Assembly (NCBI RefSeq): GCF_020819595.1
Contig: NZ_JAJHNP010000018.1
Coordinates: forward strand, 1-64,000
Source: Streptomyces barringtoniae
GTDB taxonomy: Bacteria; Actinomycetota; Actinomycetes; Streptomycetales; Streptomycetaceae
Direction: 5' to 3'
DNA length: 64,000 nt
Below, in pieces: positions 25,728-33,758 of the stretch. The position numbers were made by a program, and so were the translations under genes. Position 1 is the stretch's first letter. Every line of letters starts with the position of its first letter. A model generated the notes under the pieces. That model saw nothing but the letters and a program-made list of their open reading frames with translations. It did not search any database and was not told the DNA's origin.

Positions 25728-25930
25728 GGTGCTCCTGGGGTGTCGGGGTCACTGGGGTCGCTCGGGCCCCGTACACCCTATGCGTAGACGAGTAAATTCC
25801 GATGTAAGTACTTTTTGCGTCCATGGGAGTGACGCTGGAGGAGAGGCTACTCGGGGCTTCTCGGCGGGCACAGGGAGGCTCCTCGGCGGGCGCAGGGTGT
25901 GTTCGGCGGGCTGCTCGGCGGGTGCAAGAG

Positions 25931-26440
25931 CTACTCGGCCAGCTCCTCCAGCAGCCGCACCGTCGACAGGCCCGCGCGCAGGTACTCCACGAACAGCTCG
26001 TTGTGCAGCGCCCACGCCGAGCGCCGGGCCCGGATCAGCCGGATCACCTCGTCGGGCGGGGCATGCCCCCGCTGGGCCAGCGCGTGCGCGACGACCAGGC
26101 CCGAGCGGTTGTACCCGTGGTAACAGCGCACGAGCACCCGGCGCCCGGCGTCCAGCGCCTCGTTCGCCGCCCGGGCCAGCCGGATCACCCCGGCGAGCTG
26201 CGTACCGTCCAGCGGGCCGTCCGGTATCGGCCACACATGGTGCTCGACCGCCGGATCCGGGCCGTACCCCGGCAGCCGCAGCAGCGTCTGCACCACATCG
26301 AACTCATCACGTACGACGGCGAGCTCCGGCCGTCCCGAGCGGCCCCGGAACTCGTGCCCGCCCATCCACAGGCCGGGCACGATCTCGTTCCACGGGCTCT
26401 CCGGAACCGGTACGTCGGGCTGCTTTCCGCGGATCCGCAA
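25931..26440 (-). CDS. Cysteine phosphatase of the dual-specificity type (CX5R)
   Basis: 169 aa from TTG 26440, chosen because GGGGAGG lies 5 nt upstream and the conserved core (PWNEIVPGLWMGGHEF) starts 16 residues later; longer frames would overlap the divergent gene's start. The catalytic loop is RCYHGYNRSG, giving Cys-X5-Arg with Ser after Arg. The residue before Cys is Arg rather than the usual His. Asp in HVWPIPDGPL may be the general acid. It may hydrolyse phosphotyrosine or another phosphate ester. It is divergent from the NERD gene. Confidence 0.85.
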   Translation of the reverse strand: MRIRGKQPDVPVPESPWNEIVPGLWMGGHEFRGRSGRPELAVVRDEFDVVQTLLRLPGYGPDPAVEHHVWPIPDGPLDGTQLAGVIRLARAANEALDAGRRVLVRCYHGYNRSGLVVAHALAQRGHAPPDEVIRLIRARRSAWALHNELFVEYLRAGLSTVRLLEELAE

Positions 26441-26540
26441 CGGCGCCTCCCCAACTCCCCCTCGCGGGGCCGCCCTCCACGGTAACCGGTCTTGCCCCGG
26501 GAGCACCCCGCCTGTTCCCATGGTCGAGGGGTGATGGCGC

Positions 26541-27344
26541 ATGAGCACACTGCGCGTGGTGCCGGCCTATCGGCACGGCCGGGAACGGCTGTTCGTCTGC
26601 CGCCCGGACGGAAGCAATGTCGCCTGGTACGACCGTGAGACGGGCCGGGTCAACCTGCTCGGCGAGGACGCCAGGGACGACGTACTCCAGGCCCTGAAAC
26701 CGTTCCTGACCGGCCCGGTCACCGTGGGCCCGCCGCCGGTGCCGACCCCCGCGGAACTCGCCCGGCTGACCCTCCACCCCGACGACGACCTGGCGCCCAA
26801 CCGCCCCGGCGAGGCCCTGCTCGTCGCCCTCGACCGCGACCCCGGCCCCGCCCGCAGGCTGCGCCCGGACCCGCGCCGGCGCGCCCTGATGGCCGAGGAG
26901 ACCGTCGGGGCGGCCCTGGACGACCTGGAGGGCGCCGGCTGGCACACCCTGCACTCCATATCCCTGCCCGGCGGCGACCGCATCCACCATCTGCTCCTCG
27001 GCCCCGGCGGCCTGTTCGCCGTACACGCCCTCTACGCCCGCAAGGCCCGGGTCCAGGTCGCCGACCCCATGGTCGCCGTGGGCCGCCGCGAGGCCGAGCC
27101 ACTGCTGCGCCGGCTGCGCTCCGTCGCCGACCGGGCCTCCTACGCCCTGACCGCCGAGGTCCGCCCGGTACTGGCCCTGGCGGGCCCGGCCGAGGTGACG
27201 GTGACCGCCCCGCCACGCTCGGCACGCATCCTGAAGGACACCGAGCTGGCGGGCCTGGCCCGGCTCGGCGGGGTGCTGAAACCGGCGGACGTGGAGGCAC
27301 TGCACGCGATGGCGCGGGACCGGAACACGTGGGGGAGGGTGTAG
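26541..27344 (+). CDS. NERD-domain protein
   Basis: 267 aa from ATG 26541. The N-terminal 100 residues are basic and contain WYDRETGRVNLLGEDARDDVL. The NERD (nuclease-related) core spans about 115-260: AEETVGAALDDLEGAGWHTLHSI, GGDRIHHLLLGPGGLFAVH and RKARVQVAD, matching the usual E...GW...D-hydrophobic-GP-G-F...K pattern of this fold. It may bind or cleave nucleic acid, but its function is unproven. There is no signal peptide. Confidence 0.85.
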   Translation: MSTLRVVPAYRHGRERLFVCRPDGSNVAWYDRETGRVNLLGEDARDDVLQALKPFLTGPVTVGPPPVPTPAELARLTLHPDDDLAPNRPGEALLVALDRDPGPARRLRPDPRRRALMAEETVGAALDDLEGAGWHTLHSISLPGGDRIHHLLLGPGGLFAVHALYARKARVQVADPMVAVGRREAEPLLRRLRSVADRASYALTAEVRPVLALAGPAEVTVTAPPRSARILKDTELAGLARLGGVLKPADVEALHAMARDRNTWGRV

Positions 27345-27387
27345 CTCGGGGGTAGCCCGGGTGTGTCGGGTGTAGCTCGCGTGTGGC

Positions 27388-28275
27388 TCAGGGAAGCGGC
27401 GCGGCCGCCTCCGGATCCAGCAGTCCGGCCATGAGATCCCCGAGGTCCTGCAGCCGCGGCGCGATGTCCTCCGCCCGGAACTCCAGCTGCCCCGGGTCGC
27501 GGCAGTCGGCGACCTCCTCCCAGGTCACCGGCGCGGACACCAGCGGCGCCCGGCGGGCGCGCAGCGTGTACGGCGTGGCCGTGGTCTTGCGGGCCGCGTT
27601 CTGGCTCCAGTCGACGAACACCTTCCCCGGCCTGAGGCTCTTCGTCATCCGGTGCACCACCAGCCGCGGCATCGCCCGCTCGGCCTCCACGGCCAGCGCC
27701 TTCGCGTACTCGCTCGTCCGCTCGGAGGACGAGCCCCGGACGCAGGCCAGCAGGTGCAGCCCCTTCGACCCGGCCGTCTTCGGGTACGCCTCGATGCCGT
27801 CCGCCGCGAGCCGCTCACGCAGCCACAGGGCCACCTGGCAGCAGTGGACGATCGTCGCCGGCGCGCCCGGGTCGAGGTCGAGGACCAGCCGGTCGGCCTC
27901 GTCCGGGGCCTGCACCCGCCACTGATGGGTGTGGAACTCGGTGACCAGGTTCGCCGCCCAGACCAGGCTCGCCAGATCCTGCAGGACCACCATCCGGGCC
28001 GGACTGTCCGCCGAGGACCGCGGCACCTCGGCGGTGGTGACCCACTCGGGCGTACCCGGCGGCACGTTCTTCGTGAAGAACACCTGCCCCTCCGGCCCGT
28101 CCGGATAGCGCAGGAAGGACACGGCCCGGTCGCGCAGGTGCGGCAGCAGCACGTCGGCGCTGGTCGCGTAGTAGTGGACCAGCTCCGCCTTGGTGAAGCC
28201 GGTCTCCGGATACAGCACCTTCTCCAGATTGCTGAGCGCGAGCCGCCGCCCCTCCACCTCAGTGATAGGCGTCAT
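27388..28275 (-). CDS. LigD polymerase domain protein (NHEJ primase-polymerase)
   Basis: 295 aa from ATG 28275. It is an AEP-type polymerase: LSNLEKVLYPETGFTKAEL, RYPDGPEGQVFFTKNVP, DRLVLDLDPG (metal DxD), SGSKGLHLL-like TAGSKGLHLLACV and VFVDWSQNAARKTTA. In bacteria such domains fill and process ends during non-homologous end joining with Ku. There is no ligase or nuclease domain, so a separate LigD-type ligase is needed from elsewhere. It is divergent from ku with 141 bp between starts. Confidence 0.95.
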   Translation of the reverse strand: MTPITEVEGRRLALSNLEKVLYPETGFTKAELVHYYATSADVLLPHLRDRAVSFLRYPDGPEGQVFFTKNVPPGTPEWVTTAEVPRSSADSPARMVVLQDLASLVWAANLVTEFHTHQWRVQAPDEADRLVLDLDPGAPATIVHCCQVALWLRERLAADGIEAYPKTAGSKGLHLLACVRGSSSERTSEYAKALAVEAERAMPRLVVHRMTKSLRPGKVFVDWSQNAARKTTATPYTLRARRAPLVSAPVTWEEVADCRDPGQLEFRAEDIAPRLQDLGDLMAGLLDPEAAAPLP

Positions 28276-28301
28276 ACGATGACAATCCCAGAAAAAGGGC
28301 T

Positions 28302-28376
28302 GAAACCGGTTGAATCGCCGGAACCGGTGGCAACGGTGTGCGGCAACGGTGTGTGGCAACGGTCGGAACCGGTTGA
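28302..28376. promoter_or_regulatory. Clustered AACCGGT/AACGGT motifs between ligD-pol and ku
   Basis: Six AAC(C)GGT motifs lie at about 28304, 28322, 28332, 28345, 28358 and 28367. Two have the full palindrome AACCGGTT; the three internal AACGGT copies are spaced 13 bp apart. They may be a shared operator or merely iterated DNA. Confidence 0.45.
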
Positions 28377-28416
28377 ACCGATGAACCTGCCCATCGGCAG
28401 AGGAAGGGTGCGGCAC

Positions 28417-29463
28417 GTGCGATCCATATGGAACGGCGCCATCTCCTTCGGGCTCGTCAGCATCCCGATCAAGCTGGTGAACGCCACGGAGAGCCACTCG
28501 ATCTCCTTCCGCCAGATCCACACCGAGGACAACGGCCGCATCCGCTACCGCAAGGTGTGCGAACTGGAGGAGCGCGAGGTCAGCCAGGCCGAGATCGGCA
28601 AGGCGTACGAGGACGCGGACGGCACGATCATCCCGATCACCGACGACGACCTCTCCCACCTGCCGATCCCGACCGCCCGCACGATCGAGATCGTGGCCTT
28701 CGTGCCGGGCGACCGGATCGACCCGCTCCAGATGGGCGCGGCGTACTACCTGGCGGCCGGCGGGGCCCCCGCGGCGAAGCCGTACACGCTGCTCCGCGAG
28801 GCCCTGAAACGCAGCAACAAGGTGGCCATCGCGAAGTACGCCCTGCGCGGCCGCGAACGCCTCGGCATGCTCCGGGTGATCGGCGACGCCATCGCCATGC
28901 ACGGCCTGCTCTGGCCCGACGAGGTCCGCGCCCCCGAGGGCGTCGCCCCCGACGCGCACGTCACCATCCGCGACAAGGAGCTCGACCTCGCCGACGCCCT
29001 GATGGACACCCTCGGCGAGGTCGACCTGGAAGACCTGCACGACGAGTACCGGGAGGCCCTGGAGGAGGTCATCGCCGCGAAGGCCTCCGGCGAGGCTCCA
29101 CCGGAGGCCCCGGAGCCGGCCGCCGGCGGCAAGGTGCTGGACCTGATGGCCGCACTGGAGAACAGCGTCCGGGCGGCCCGCGAGTCACGCGGCGAGACGG
29201 CGCGCTCCGGAGGTCCGGCCGAGGTCAGACCCATGCCACGCAGAGCCGCCCCCAAGGCAGCGGGCGGCAAGAAGTCCACGTCCACGGCGAAGAAGACGAC
29301 CACCGCGAAGAAGGCGGAGCCGGCGCGCAAGTCGACGTCCAAGACGGCGTCCAAGACGGCTCAGGGGGCGAAGAAGACGGCGGCGGCGAAGAGTACGGCG
29401 ACGAAGAGCACGGCGAAGAAAACGGCAGCGAAGAAGACGCCGTCCCGCAAGCGGACGGCATGA
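28417..29463 (+). CDS. ku: Ku, NHEJ end-binding protein
   Basis: 348 aa from GTG 28417, with AGGAAGG about 9 nt upstream. The bacterial Ku beta-barrel core spans 1-240: RSIWNGAISFGLVSIPIKL, SFRQIHTEDNGRIRYRKVCE, MGAAYYLAAGG, LREALKRSNKVAIAKYALRGRERL and the C-terminal KELDLADALMDTL. It then extends through an Ala/Lys/Thr-rich tail (about 265-348) with KKTTT, KKAEPARK and AAKKTP repeats, resembling the lysine-rich tails of some actinobacterial Ku proteins that bind DNA. Ku holds broken ends for LigD. No ligase gene is near. Confidence 0.96.
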   Translation: MRSIWNGAISFGLVSIPIKLVNATESHSISFRQIHTEDNGRIRYRKVCELEEREVSQAEIGKAYEDADGTIIPITDDDLSHLPIPTARTIEIVAFVPGDRIDPLQMGAAYYLAAGGAPAAKPYTLLREALKRSNKVAIAKYALRGRERLGMLRVIGDAIAMHGLLWPDEVRAPEGVAPDAHVTIRDKELDLADALMDTLGEVDLEDLHDEYREALEEVIAAKASGEAPPEAPEPAAGGKVLDLMAALENSVRAARESRGETARSGGPAEVRPMPRRAAPKAAGGKKSTSTAKKTTTAKKAEPARKSTSKTASKTAQGAKKTAAAKSTATKSTAKKTAAKKTPSRKRTA

Positions 29464-29950
29464 CGGCCAGCCCCGCCCACCATCCGACCAAGGCCCGCCC
29501 CCTCGGACGCGAGGCGCCCACCGGCAGCCGATCACGAGTCGAGGGCGGTCGGGCACCAGACTCGACCCCCGCGAGCGTGACGACGACGACCGCCGTGACC
29601 GACCGCCCACGGCGGCCAGGCACACCCTGCTGACGGCCACCGTCGGCCGAGCCGCCGCCTCCCGGCCATGGAACCAGCCCGTCCCGCTCGCGCCCCCGCG
29701 CCGGTCGGCTCCCCGGCCTGCGCCTGATCCCGGCGAAGAAGCCGTACGTTCCTGTCCGGCTGCTCCACCCGCGCCTGTACGGCATCCCGGGGTGGCGGAA
29801 TGCAGCTGGACGAAGATCTCGAAACCCCTGGAGGAGGAGGGTGACAGGGAGCCAACTGGCAACTGACGCCGGGTTTCCGCTGTATTCCATGGTCGCGCTG
29901 CCCCTGACACCATGGGTACGGCTGCGTGACGGGAGCGCTGAGGGGGAGCC
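29464..29950. other. Boundary region with no supported gene
   Basis: 487 bp of GC-rich DNA after ku. Short ORFs on both strands have no recognisable domain or ribosome site. This is where ordinary chromosome gives way to the scar zone. Confidence 0.4.
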
Positions 29951-30454
29951 GTGGCCCAGTCTGAAGTTCCAGTGGCCTGGATCGGTCTTGGCGGCGTGAT
30001 AGTGGGCGCCGTGGCTACCGCGCTGGGGGCCAGATATACGTCACTCGGGACCGTCAAGGCCGCGACCATTACACAACTCGATCCCCTCCAAACCGAACTC
30101 CACTCCTTCACGTCGCCGTTCATCGAGGCAAGGATCCAGCTGATGCCGGCATTGGGAGGAGAAACCCCGCCCGACAGGTGGACGGGGATCGCGCCAACCC
30201 TGCCGCGTGCTGCCCCCAGGTGGTGTTCCATGGCGTCCGATCCGCTGGCGCTGTTCGAGAAGCCGGTGATCGTGCGAAGCCACGCCCACCAGGTCGACGG
30301 CCAAATACGCTCTCATCAGGCCCGCGGCGCCCACACACTGGATCCAGACGCCCACGCATCCGTACGCGCCCTCCACAAAGAACTGGGTGACGCAGTCGAC
30401 CAGTTCTCCCGCGCCCTCAAACGCCTGGCGAAGCGAGGGCTGGGGGTTGTGTAG
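29951..30454 (+). CDS. Hypothetical protein with N-terminal membrane segment
   Basis: 167 aa from GTG 29951, which has AGGGGGAG about 5 nt upstream. Residues 7-28 form a membrane segment (VAWIGLGGVIVGAVATALGA) followed by a soluble region with conserved-looking SFIEARIQLMPA and C-terminal VRALHKELGDAVDQFSRALKRLAKR helix. Such short single-anchor proteins are frequent in actinobacterial mobile regions. Function unknown. Confidence 0.7.
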   Translation: MAQSEVPVAWIGLGGVIVGAVATALGARYTSLGTVKAATITQLDPLQTELHSFTSPFIEARIQLMPALGGETPPDRWTGIAPTLPRAAPRWCSMASDPLALFEKPVIVRSHAHQVDGQIRSHQARGAHTLDPDAHASVRALHKELGDAVDQFSRALKRLAKRGLGVV

Positions 30455-30544
30455 CCACACCGAGGTGTTTCAGAGGTTCGTCGCGGAAGGCGAGTGCCTC
30501 GGGCAGGCCGCGAACCTGCGCCACACGGCTTCGGAGGCCGCTTT

Positions 30545-30936
30545 GTTCTTCTTCTGCCGTCGGCGGTTCGGGCGCTCGTCGTAGCCGAAGCCGCCGTCGT
30601 CCGGGTCCATCGGCGCCAGCATTGTCGCCGCGCCGGCCCTGGACTGCGTGCGCGGAGCGGTCGTCGGCTGGTCGCCGGGAGAGCTGCCGTAGCCGACGGA
30701 ACCCATGACCGCTGCGGCCGCGCGACCGACTGGCCGTCGAGGCAGGCCTCGATGCCGGCATGCATCTCGTCGGCCGACTGGTAGCGGTAGTCAGGGTCCT
30801 TGACCAGCGCCCTGAGGATGATCGCGTCCATCTCGGGCGTGATCCCGGGGTCGAAGTCGCTTGGCGGCTGCGGCTCCTCGCGGACGTGCTGGTAGGCCAC
30901 CGCGACCGGGGAGTCGCCCACGAAGAGCGGGCGAAC
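30545..30936 (-). pseudogene. Frameshifted fragment of a PknB-type Ser/Thr kinase gene
   Basis: Reading the minus strand, the first part encodes RPLFVGDSPVAVAYQHVREE, then DPGITPEMDAIILRALVKDP, DYRYQSADEMHAGIEACLDGQ: the end of the kinase C-lobe of PknB. A one-base loss near 30,706-30,715 shifts frame, and the sequence continues MGSVGYGSSPGDQPTTAPRT, then MLAPMDPDDGGFGYDERPNRRRQKK, the juxtamembrane linker of streptomycete PknB. The N-lobe, active site, membrane segment and PASTA domains are missing. The break on the kinase side lies next to a perfect palindrome (30946-30959). Confidence 0.85.
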
Positions 30937-30945
30937 CCTTCTGAT

Positions 30946-30959
30946 CCGTAGCGCTACGG
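30946..30959. repeat. Perfect 14-bp palindrome at the edge of the pknB fragment
   Basis: CCGTAGCGCTACGG reads the same on both strands, and PknB homology ends about 10 bp from it. It may mark a recombination point. Confidence 0.4.
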
Positions 30960-31173
30960 AGATCGGCCAGCGGGAGTCATACGGGTTGTCGCTCGGCTGC
31001 TGGCGGCTGTCTCAGGTCGGCTGCGGTCGGAGAGGTTCCTGTACTCCGCTGCTGTACAGCACCAGGAAGTCCACAGCTCAGGACTCGGACGCTTCTGTTG
31101 CCCGTCGCTCCTTGGCGCGGGAAGGGGGCGCAGGCGGCTTCCAGGGTGTCGGCGGATCCGTCATGCTGGGCGG

Positions 31174-31698
31174 GTGACGGACTTCTCCGAGCTGATGGTC
31201 AGTAGTTTCAGCGCCGACGCCAAGACTCAGTGGCCGACAGAAGTAGGTCACTTCACGCCATGGGTGATCAGCAATCTCGGACGGTTAGGCGAGCAACTCG
31301 GTCTGAACCTAACCTTCATGGGCCGCGAGGTGCCCGTCGGGGATTTCCGCGCGGACGTCATCGCTTGTGACGATCGCGGCCGACGCGTAGTGATTGAGAA
31401 CCAGTTCGGTCCGACGGACCACGGTCATTTTGGGCAGATCGTCGTGTATGCGTGCGCGGCCGATGCAGACGTGATCGTGTGGGTGGCCGCAGGATCAAAG
31501 AGCTGGTGCGGGCCATCATTCCGGGCTGAACACGTAACTGCTCTCACCGTCCTGAACTCGCGCTTCAAGGGGGTGACGGAGTTCTACGGGGTGGAGGTGA
31601 GCCTAGAGTCGGATCCGGTGCGACTTGGGGAGATGGCCGGGCCGCTCCTGCCTCGCATGCGGATTGTTGCCCAACCCGAGCTTCGAAACGAAGATTGA
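31174..31698 (+). CDS. PD-(D/E)XK-type nuclease-fold protein
   Basis: 174 aa from GTG 31174 (no clear ribosome site, possibly leaderless). The core motifs are HFTPWVISNLGRLGEQLGL, then VPVGDFRADVIACDDRGRRVVIENQFGPTDHGHFGQIVVYA: an Asp near 57 and an ENQ motif in place of ExK, as in a set of PD-(D/E)XK superfamily proteins (DUF4268-like neighbours) whose catalytic Lys is replaced. Such proteins lie mostly in defence or mobile islands. There is no adjacent methylase. Confidence 0.75.
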   Translation: MTDFSELMVSSFSADAKTQWPTEVGHFTPWVISNLGRLGEQLGLNLTFMGREVPVGDFRADVIACDDRGRRVVIENQFGPTDHGHFGQIVVYACAADADVIVWVAAGSKSWCGPSFRAEHVTALTVLNSRFKGVTEFYGVEVSLESDPVRLGEMAGPLLPRMRIVAQPELRNED

Positions 31699-32021
31699 TC
31701 GCCTCCCTCTTGGGAGACGCCGCTCTTGCTCGCAGGATTTGAAGAGGATCCGCTGGACGCCATCCCGGCCGAAGAGTTTCAGCAGGTGTGGACTCGGTGA
31801 ACGGGCTGGACAACCAGTTTAGGAGAGAGGGTTGAAAATCTTGGTGATGACCTGCAGCTTTGCCGGTCGAGCTAGTTGGTTCGGTCGAGCTCTCTAGATG
31901 CCCTGATTAACCGTGGCGGACCCCTGCATCTGGCACGGCAGTGGCACGCCGGGTATCTGCTGCGATGCCAGTCGATTGGTTGCTATGCCGGGCCCCGCTG
32001 CACAGGGGACTGAGAGACGCT
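31699..32021. other. Intergenic region
   Basis: 323 bp with lower GC than the flanks. It contains only short open frames without ribosome sites, and I see nothing recognisable. Confidence 0.4.
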
Positions 32022-32645
32022 TCACCCGCGCGTTCGCTCAAGCGCATCGAATACAAGATGGATCATTTCATCAATCCTGTTGGTGATCCCGAACGCGTAA
32101 GCCGGAACGCCTCGCTCGGGTTCATATCTACCGACCGTGAAGATCACAGGTTGCAGATGGTTTCGATTTCTCATCTCTCGAAGAAGAGTGGTCCCTGCAC
32201 TGTGATCGGACCCTCGACGCATGTCGGAGATTACGACGTCATATCCTTTGGCGCCCAGCCTGGAGAGAGCTTTCCCTGTCGATGTTTCCACGTCTACAGC
32301 GATACCCAGGGAGCGGAAAATCGATATCGGTGTCCGCATCTCGGCCGGGATATCATTAACGAGTAATAGGCGAGCGCCCATCACCACACTACCCACTCGC
32401 GCGGCTCTTCGTGCCGTTTGCTGCCGTTCGAACTCTCCGCCACTTGGCGCAACTTCGGCAGCCCGATCCAATTCCTCCTTCACGCTCGCCTGAATCTCGA
32501 CACCGAAGGCGCTAAATTTCGTCACCCGCGGCAGGACGCGGTCACGTATCGCGGACCGAAACATAAATGCCACAGTTAGAATTACGCTCGCCCATATTGC
32601 GGTGGGAACTAATTGGATTAGTTCTTTCAAAGTTGCGTCACTCAC
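32022..32645 (-). CDS. Membrane-tethered receiver-domain protein
   Basis: 207 aa from GTG 32645, with GGAGGTC 4-5 nt upstream. A membrane segment (about 10-29) is followed by a helical linker. A CheY-like receiver domain covers about 90-205: ARLLLVNDIPAEMRTP (acidic pocket reduced to ND), YDVVISDMRRG (phosphoacceptor Asp about 141), VIFTVG (Thr/Ser position). The final canonical Lys region is altered. There is no output domain. Single receivers tethered to the membrane are unusual. GC is somewhat lower than in core genes, consistent with transfer. Confidence 0.75.
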   Translation of the reverse strand: MSDATLKELIQLVPTAIWASVILTVAFMFRSAIRDRVLPRVTKFSAFGVEIQASVKEELDRAAEVAPSGGEFERQQTARRAARVGSVVMGARLLLVNDIPAEMRTPISIFRSLGIAVDVETSTGKALSRLGAKGYDVVISDMRRGSDHSAGTTLLREMRNRNHLQPVIFTVGRYEPERGVPAYAFGITNRIDEMIHLVFDALERTRG

Positions 32646-33477
32646 TCCGACCTCCCACAACGCTCAGCCTACAGTTCAAATGCACGTCCCGCCCTCCGAT
32701 GGAAGGAAAAAGCCGACGGATTAGGCCTGGACAACTGCTACGGGTCGTCGTCGGCCACCGTTGAGCGGCCTGGGACGGCCCGGCGGCGGCCCAGCCTCGA
32801 TCGGCTTGGTGCCTGTGCCGGTCAGCAAAGGTTTTCAAAGCGGTCCGTCTGAGTACCAGATGACGACGGTCAGCCACAGCGGCGGGACAGCTGACCGACC
32901 AGGCACGCCCATGCCTCGCTGCACCCGCACGCCCCTCAGCCACGCTGCCGGTGCCGTCAACCAGAGCAAGCCGCGACAGCCTGCCTGTGGGTGGCGGCTC
33001 AGGGGATGTTCGGAGCCCTCAGCTTGGGAAGCTAAGGCGATCTAGAGTTCGCTGCGTCCTGACCTGCGGCAGAAGTCGCCTACACCAGATGGGCGGGTCC
33101 GTTGATTCCCCGGTGTTCCCCGTGGCTCCCCGCACGATCGGGCACGCGACTGGCATGACCTCTTCGTTGTCTATGGATGTTGTGGCGGCTTGGGTCTACC
33201 GGCCTGGTCGCGACATCGGGTTCCGCCTGAAGACCGTCGGGGTTCCACTTCAGGGTTTGGCTGTCACCTTTATCGTGTGGGGCCTGGTTGTGCTGTGGGG
33301 CTCGTGTGGGTCAATGACGGTCGGACCAGCGGGGATTGGCCAGCGCTGGCTCGGGTCGAGGCGAACGATCCCATGGCATTGGGGAGTGTTTTGTCTCGGT
33401 TGCTGCTTGCCGCAGTGGCTCAACGGCTGCCGCAGAGCTGATCTCGATCGTGGCCCACGCCTCAGATATGAAGGAAT
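32646..33477. other. Degenerate DNA upstream of the integrase remnant
   Basis: 832 bp with no intact gene. Close to the right end (about 33,400-33,425) a plus-strand CLPQWLN resembles the segment that should precede the remnant AGVDPTEV of the integrase, separated from it by roughly 50 bp of unrelated DNA, which suggests a disrupted gene. Confidence 0.35.
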
Positions 33478-33618
33478 GCCGGAGTGGATCCCACCGAGGT
33501 TGCCGAGCGCGCCGACAACAGCGTTGAGATCCTGTTGACCCGGTACGCGAAGTGCCTCGACGGTCGGCAGAACGTGGCCAACCGGCGTATCGAGGACCTG
33601 CTTCGCGAGTGCGAGTGA
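33478..33618 (+). pseudogene. C-terminal remnant of a tyrosine integrase
   Basis: 46 codons: AGVDPTEVAERADNSVEILL, then TRYAKCLDGRQNVANRRIED and LLRECE, ending at TGA 33618. This is the C-terminal end of a streptomycete tyrosine recombinase; the Tyr in RYAKC occupies the nucleophile position. The catalytic Arg and His upstream are not found. A strong hairpin follows at 33636-33667, as is usual after integrase genes. Confidence 0.8.
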
Positions 33619-33635
33619 ATCCGCTTGAACGAGTT

Positions 33636-33667
33636 CGAGGCCCCTGGAATTGCGTCCAGGGGCCTCG
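33636..33667 (+). terminator. Hairpin after the integrase remnant
   Basis: CGAGGCCCCTGG and CCAGGGGCCTCG form a perfect 12-bp stem with an 8-nt loop, 17 nt after the integrase stop. Confidence 0.85.
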
Positions 33668-33691
33668 CCGTTGGTACTGCGCGTCAACGTG

Positions 33692-33732
33692 GCCCGGCGT
33701 ACCACCGCCCAGGGTGCGGTGGTACGCCGGGC
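33692..33732 (-). terminator. Terminator of the sedolisin gene
   Basis: A perfect 17-bp stem (33692-33708 with 33716-33732) and 7-nt loop, 26 nt after the protease stop on the minus strand. Confidence 0.85.
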
Positions 33733-33758
33733 GTCCGCGCCTCGGGGACAGGTTGCGG

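Noticed and set aside
32951..33538. A 195-residue plus-strand protein with a hydrophobic segment
   Set aside because: It has no ribosome site, odd composition and overlaps the integrase remnant in another frame.
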